From Streptomyces griseus (GTDB lineage: Bacteria; Actinomycetota; Actinomycetes; Streptomycetales; Streptomycetaceae): 64,000 nucleotides of DNA. Position 1 is the stretch's first letter; the number at the start of each line of letters is the position of its first letter. Of this stretch, positions 63,601-64,000 are shown in pieces. The position numbers were made by a program, and so were the translations under genes. The stretch covers positions 62,001 to 126,000 of the forward strand of contig NZ_UAVD01000009.1 of NCBI RefSeq assembly GCF_900460065.1, written 5' to 3'. The notes beneath the pieces were generated by a model. It was given only the letters and a program-made list of their open reading frames with translations. It made no database searches and had not been told where the DNA came from.

Positions 63601-64000
63601 CGGCTCGTCGCGGACGAGCGGGACGCGATCACCGGGTTCCCGACGAACCGGGGGTGGGACCTCGACGGTCTCCACGACCCCGAGCGCACCCGGTCTCGTA
63701 CCTCCTACATCAGCGCCGGCGGGTTCCTGCACGATGCCGACCGCTTCGACGCCGCGTTCTTCGGCATCTCGCCCAAGGAAGCGCTGGCGATGGACCCGCA
63801 GCAGCGCGTGCTGATGGAGACGTCGTGGGAGCTGTTCGAGAACGCGGGCATCAACCCGAAGGCGCTGCGCGGCAGCAGGACCGCCACGTACGTCGGGCTG
63901 CTCGGTCAGGACTACGCGCCCCGCGGGCCGCAGGCGTTCGACGAGGTGGAGGGCCATGTGATGACGGGCATCTCCAACGCCGTCGCCTCCGGCCGCATCG
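57610..64000 (+). CDS. Type I modular PKS: module 5 (KS-AT-DH-ER-KR-ACP) and start of module 6, truncated by window end
   Basis: 2130 codons visible, no stop. The docking coiled coil is [23 protein letters not shown]206 (DTACSSSL); AT S621 with HAFH at 718 (malonyl); DH H912 ([10 protein letters not shown]) and D1062; ER about 1290-1605 with NADPH loop GTGGVG from 1431; KR glycine loop from 1617, LDD motif and Y1752; ACP S1916. A full reductive loop gives a saturated two-carbon unit. From about 1973 a sixth KS begins ([16 protein letters not shown]) and runs off the edge before its active cysteine. ATG 57610 starts six bases after the previous stop, so the three PKS genes are one operon. Confidence 0.95.
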   Translation, partial: MANEAKLREYLKKAIADTRQAQHELQEVQGAASEPIAVIGMACRFPGGVTDPEGLWRLVADGRDGMTDFPVNRGWDNEGIYDPNPEAVGTTYVRTGGFLHDADAFDPEFFGISPREATAMDPQHRLLLETAWETLEDAGIAPQSLHGSKTGVYTGVMYHDYSSRVSEVPAALEGLIGPGNAGSIASGRISYTLGLEGPAVTIDTACSSSLVATHLAVQALRTGEVSYALSGGIAVMATPETFVEFSRQRGLAADGRCKAFSGDADGTIWGEGVGLLMLERLSDAVRNGHTVHAVIRGSAVNQDGASNGLTAPNGPSQERVIQSALKNARLSVSDVDVVEAHGTGTTLGDPIEAQALLATYGQGRPANRPLHLGSLKSNIGHTQAAAGVGGIIKMIMAMRHGTLPRTLHVSQPTPHVDWTTGAVTLLTENQPWPDTDRPRRAAVSSFGISGTNAHLILEQPTPTPATPATTEPTPYPVSAKTPQALQAQITALQHHLTEHPELAPADIAHTLNHRTQFDHRALLLGTEELTRGAVGTGRLAYLFTGQGAQHSGMGRELYETYPVFREALDAALTALGIQDEFFTGDLDRTRLTQPALFALETALYRLYESWGITPDHLVGHSIGEITAAHVAGILTLPDAARLVTARATLMDALPHTGTMTAIEATEEEITPHLDDTVGIAAVNGPRSIVISGDTDATQRITEHFRTQGRRTKALTVSHAFHSHHMEPMLDDFRTVARTLTYTPPRIPIVSTVAVDSDLTDPDYWVTQIREAVRFHHAVVELANHGTTTFIELGPDGVLTAQAQQSAEGTFTAALRRGRDETTTALTALGAAYVHGRTLTTPHGAQLSDLPGYAFQRQSYWMEAPRSAQNAAALGQTSVEHPLLSSLIHAVDSETTLFTGQISRSSHPWLADHTVMGNVIVPGTALIELAIHAGDRAGFDTVDEMLIAAPLFLTDEAVQLQVALKDNTVSIHSRSGDRAWDLHATATLSTTAASAETLAWPPQGQPVPIEDVYPALERIGLGYGPAFQGLTAAWRSGDALFVEIALPEAVHDAAFGIHPALLDSALHAYAHQHAVDGGISLPFSWNGVRLHASGATALRARITPAGEGGLALHAVDHAGQPVVSVAQLATRPVSADQLQMRTSSAEQLLVPSWQPLTLPVDAPEAPHQVLSVPRGGELHEVTEYVLTALREWLALDTDDVLVVHTHDAVDTGTPDLAAAAVWGLVRSAQTENPGRIVLLDGGFDATVIGGAVAVEENQLLVRGDEVRAARLIRPDTDALLPVPDGPWQLVSTGAGTLETLAITADERVSRPLLPGEVRLEVRASGVNFRDVLIALGMYPHDPLPPLGGEVAGIVIEVAPDVTTMAVGDRVFGLAEGTFSRQAVGDHRALHAMPGCWTFTQAATAPIVWMTALLGLKNIAGLSAGEKVLIHAGTGGVGMAAIQLARHYGAEVYATASLPKWDVLRSLGVDDRHIADSRTLDFEEHILRETGGSGVDVVLDSLAGDFVDASLRLLPRGGRFLEIGKTDIRDADEVALRHTGVAYTAYDLNASDPDTLQALLAELYDLFERQVLTALPVRAWPVPQAPAVFRYMGQAKHTGKIALTVDRPLDPEGTVLITGGTGTLGAILAKHLVERHGVRRLLLTSRRGHAPELAAELTGLGAEVTVAACDASDREALAALLAGVENLTGVVHTAGVLDDAMVTNLTPEQLHVVLRNKADAAWHLHELTRDRDLAAFVLYSSMAGTLGGPGQGNYAAANAYLDALAHHRRERGLPAVSMAWGLWEDASAMSAHLTATDLARMAREGFPAISAAQGVEMFDAALTLGQAAVLTAPITLSSLRGEVAPVLRALVRTPSRRTASARTADTDALASALAARDEAGRLELLLGIVREHVAYTLGHSGGDAVDPETPFKEIGFDSLTAVELRNRLSAATGVRLPATIIFDHPTAAAMAAFLRSKLTGGASAAAPVVRAVVTDDEPIAIVSMACRLPGDVRTPEDLWRLVADERDAITGFPTNRGWDLDGLHDPERTRSRTSYISAGGFLHDADRFDAAFFGISPKEALAMDPQQRVLMETSWELFENAGINPKALRGSRTATYVGLLGQDYAPRGPQAFDEVEGHVMTGISNAVASGRI
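58640..59018 (+). repeat. KS C-terminal/linker repeat, module 5 copy
   Basis: Third copy of the KS C-terminal block (offset 9828 from module 3), located in a different gene. The 70 bases before it have diverged. Confidence 0.75.
59263..60029 (+). repeat. AT-domain repeat, module 5 copy
   Basis: Counterpart of 44743-45509 in the next PKS gene. Minor substitutions are scattered; the block includes GHSIGE and HAFH, so malonyl specificity is shared. Confidence 0.8.

Overview
The window is high-GC actinobacterial DNA, almost certainly from a Streptomyces chromosome. Supporting signs are strong C/G preference at third codon positions, frequent GTG/TTG starts, rare TTA leucine codons confined to a few genes, a SARP regulator, two gamma-butyrolactone-receptor-type TetR proteins and giant modular polyketide synthase (PKS) genes. 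No rRNA, tRNA or CRISPR array was seen.

Left part (about 1-20.6 kb) holds general and accessory metabolism. A tightly overlapping operon (tail of an MfnB-like furan synthase, aldehyde dehydrogenase, zinc alcohol dehydrogenase) ends in a strong hairpin. After it come a TIGR00027-type methyltransferase, an alpha/beta hydrolase, a virginiamycin B lyase homologue, a small membrane protein and a PIG-L deacetylase. An iron-acquisition block follows: ABC ATPase, FecCD permease and lipoprotein on the minus strand, and a divergent pair of fused ABC half-transporters on the plus strand, with a TetR gene alongside. Then come a metallophosphoesterase, a Fur-family repressor divergent from a catalase-peroxidase (katG) with a clear operator between them, and an FKBP prolyl isomerase.

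Right part (about 21-64 kb) is one biosynthetic gene cluster that continues past the right edge. Its regulatory head is a SARP, a transposase-derived gene that has lost its catalytic acids, and two divergent gamma-butyrolactone-receptor-like genes. Next are a DHA2 efflux pump with a MarR repressor and visible operators, an acyl-CoA-dehydrogenase-like flavin enzyme, two membrane proteins (the second ABA4-like), a SnoaL-like protein, a class III aminotransferase and a PucR regulator, followed by three PKS genes.

PKS logic read from motifs: loading KSQ-AT(methylmalonyl)-ACP, giving a propionyl starter; module 1 KS-AT(methylmalonyl)-DH-KR-ACP; modules 2, 3 and 4 KS-AT(malonyl)-DH-KR-ACP; module 5 KS-AT(malonyl)-DH-ER-KR-ACP; then the start of a module 6 KS. 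The nascent chain is therefore expected to be a methyl-branched conjugated polyene (tetraene if all reductive loops work) followed by a saturated unit. The KR of module 2 carries small deletions, including two residues of the NADPH-binding glycine loop, and may be impaired. With the aminotransferase, flavin oxygenase-like enzyme, efflux pump and SARP/butyrolactone control, the gene set resembles reductively released, transaminated polyketide-alkaloid pathways such as coelimycin or cyclizidine; this is an inference that depends on the release domain beyond the window. TTA codons in the SARP, the transposase-derived gene, the efflux pump and a membrane gene suggest bldA-dependent control.
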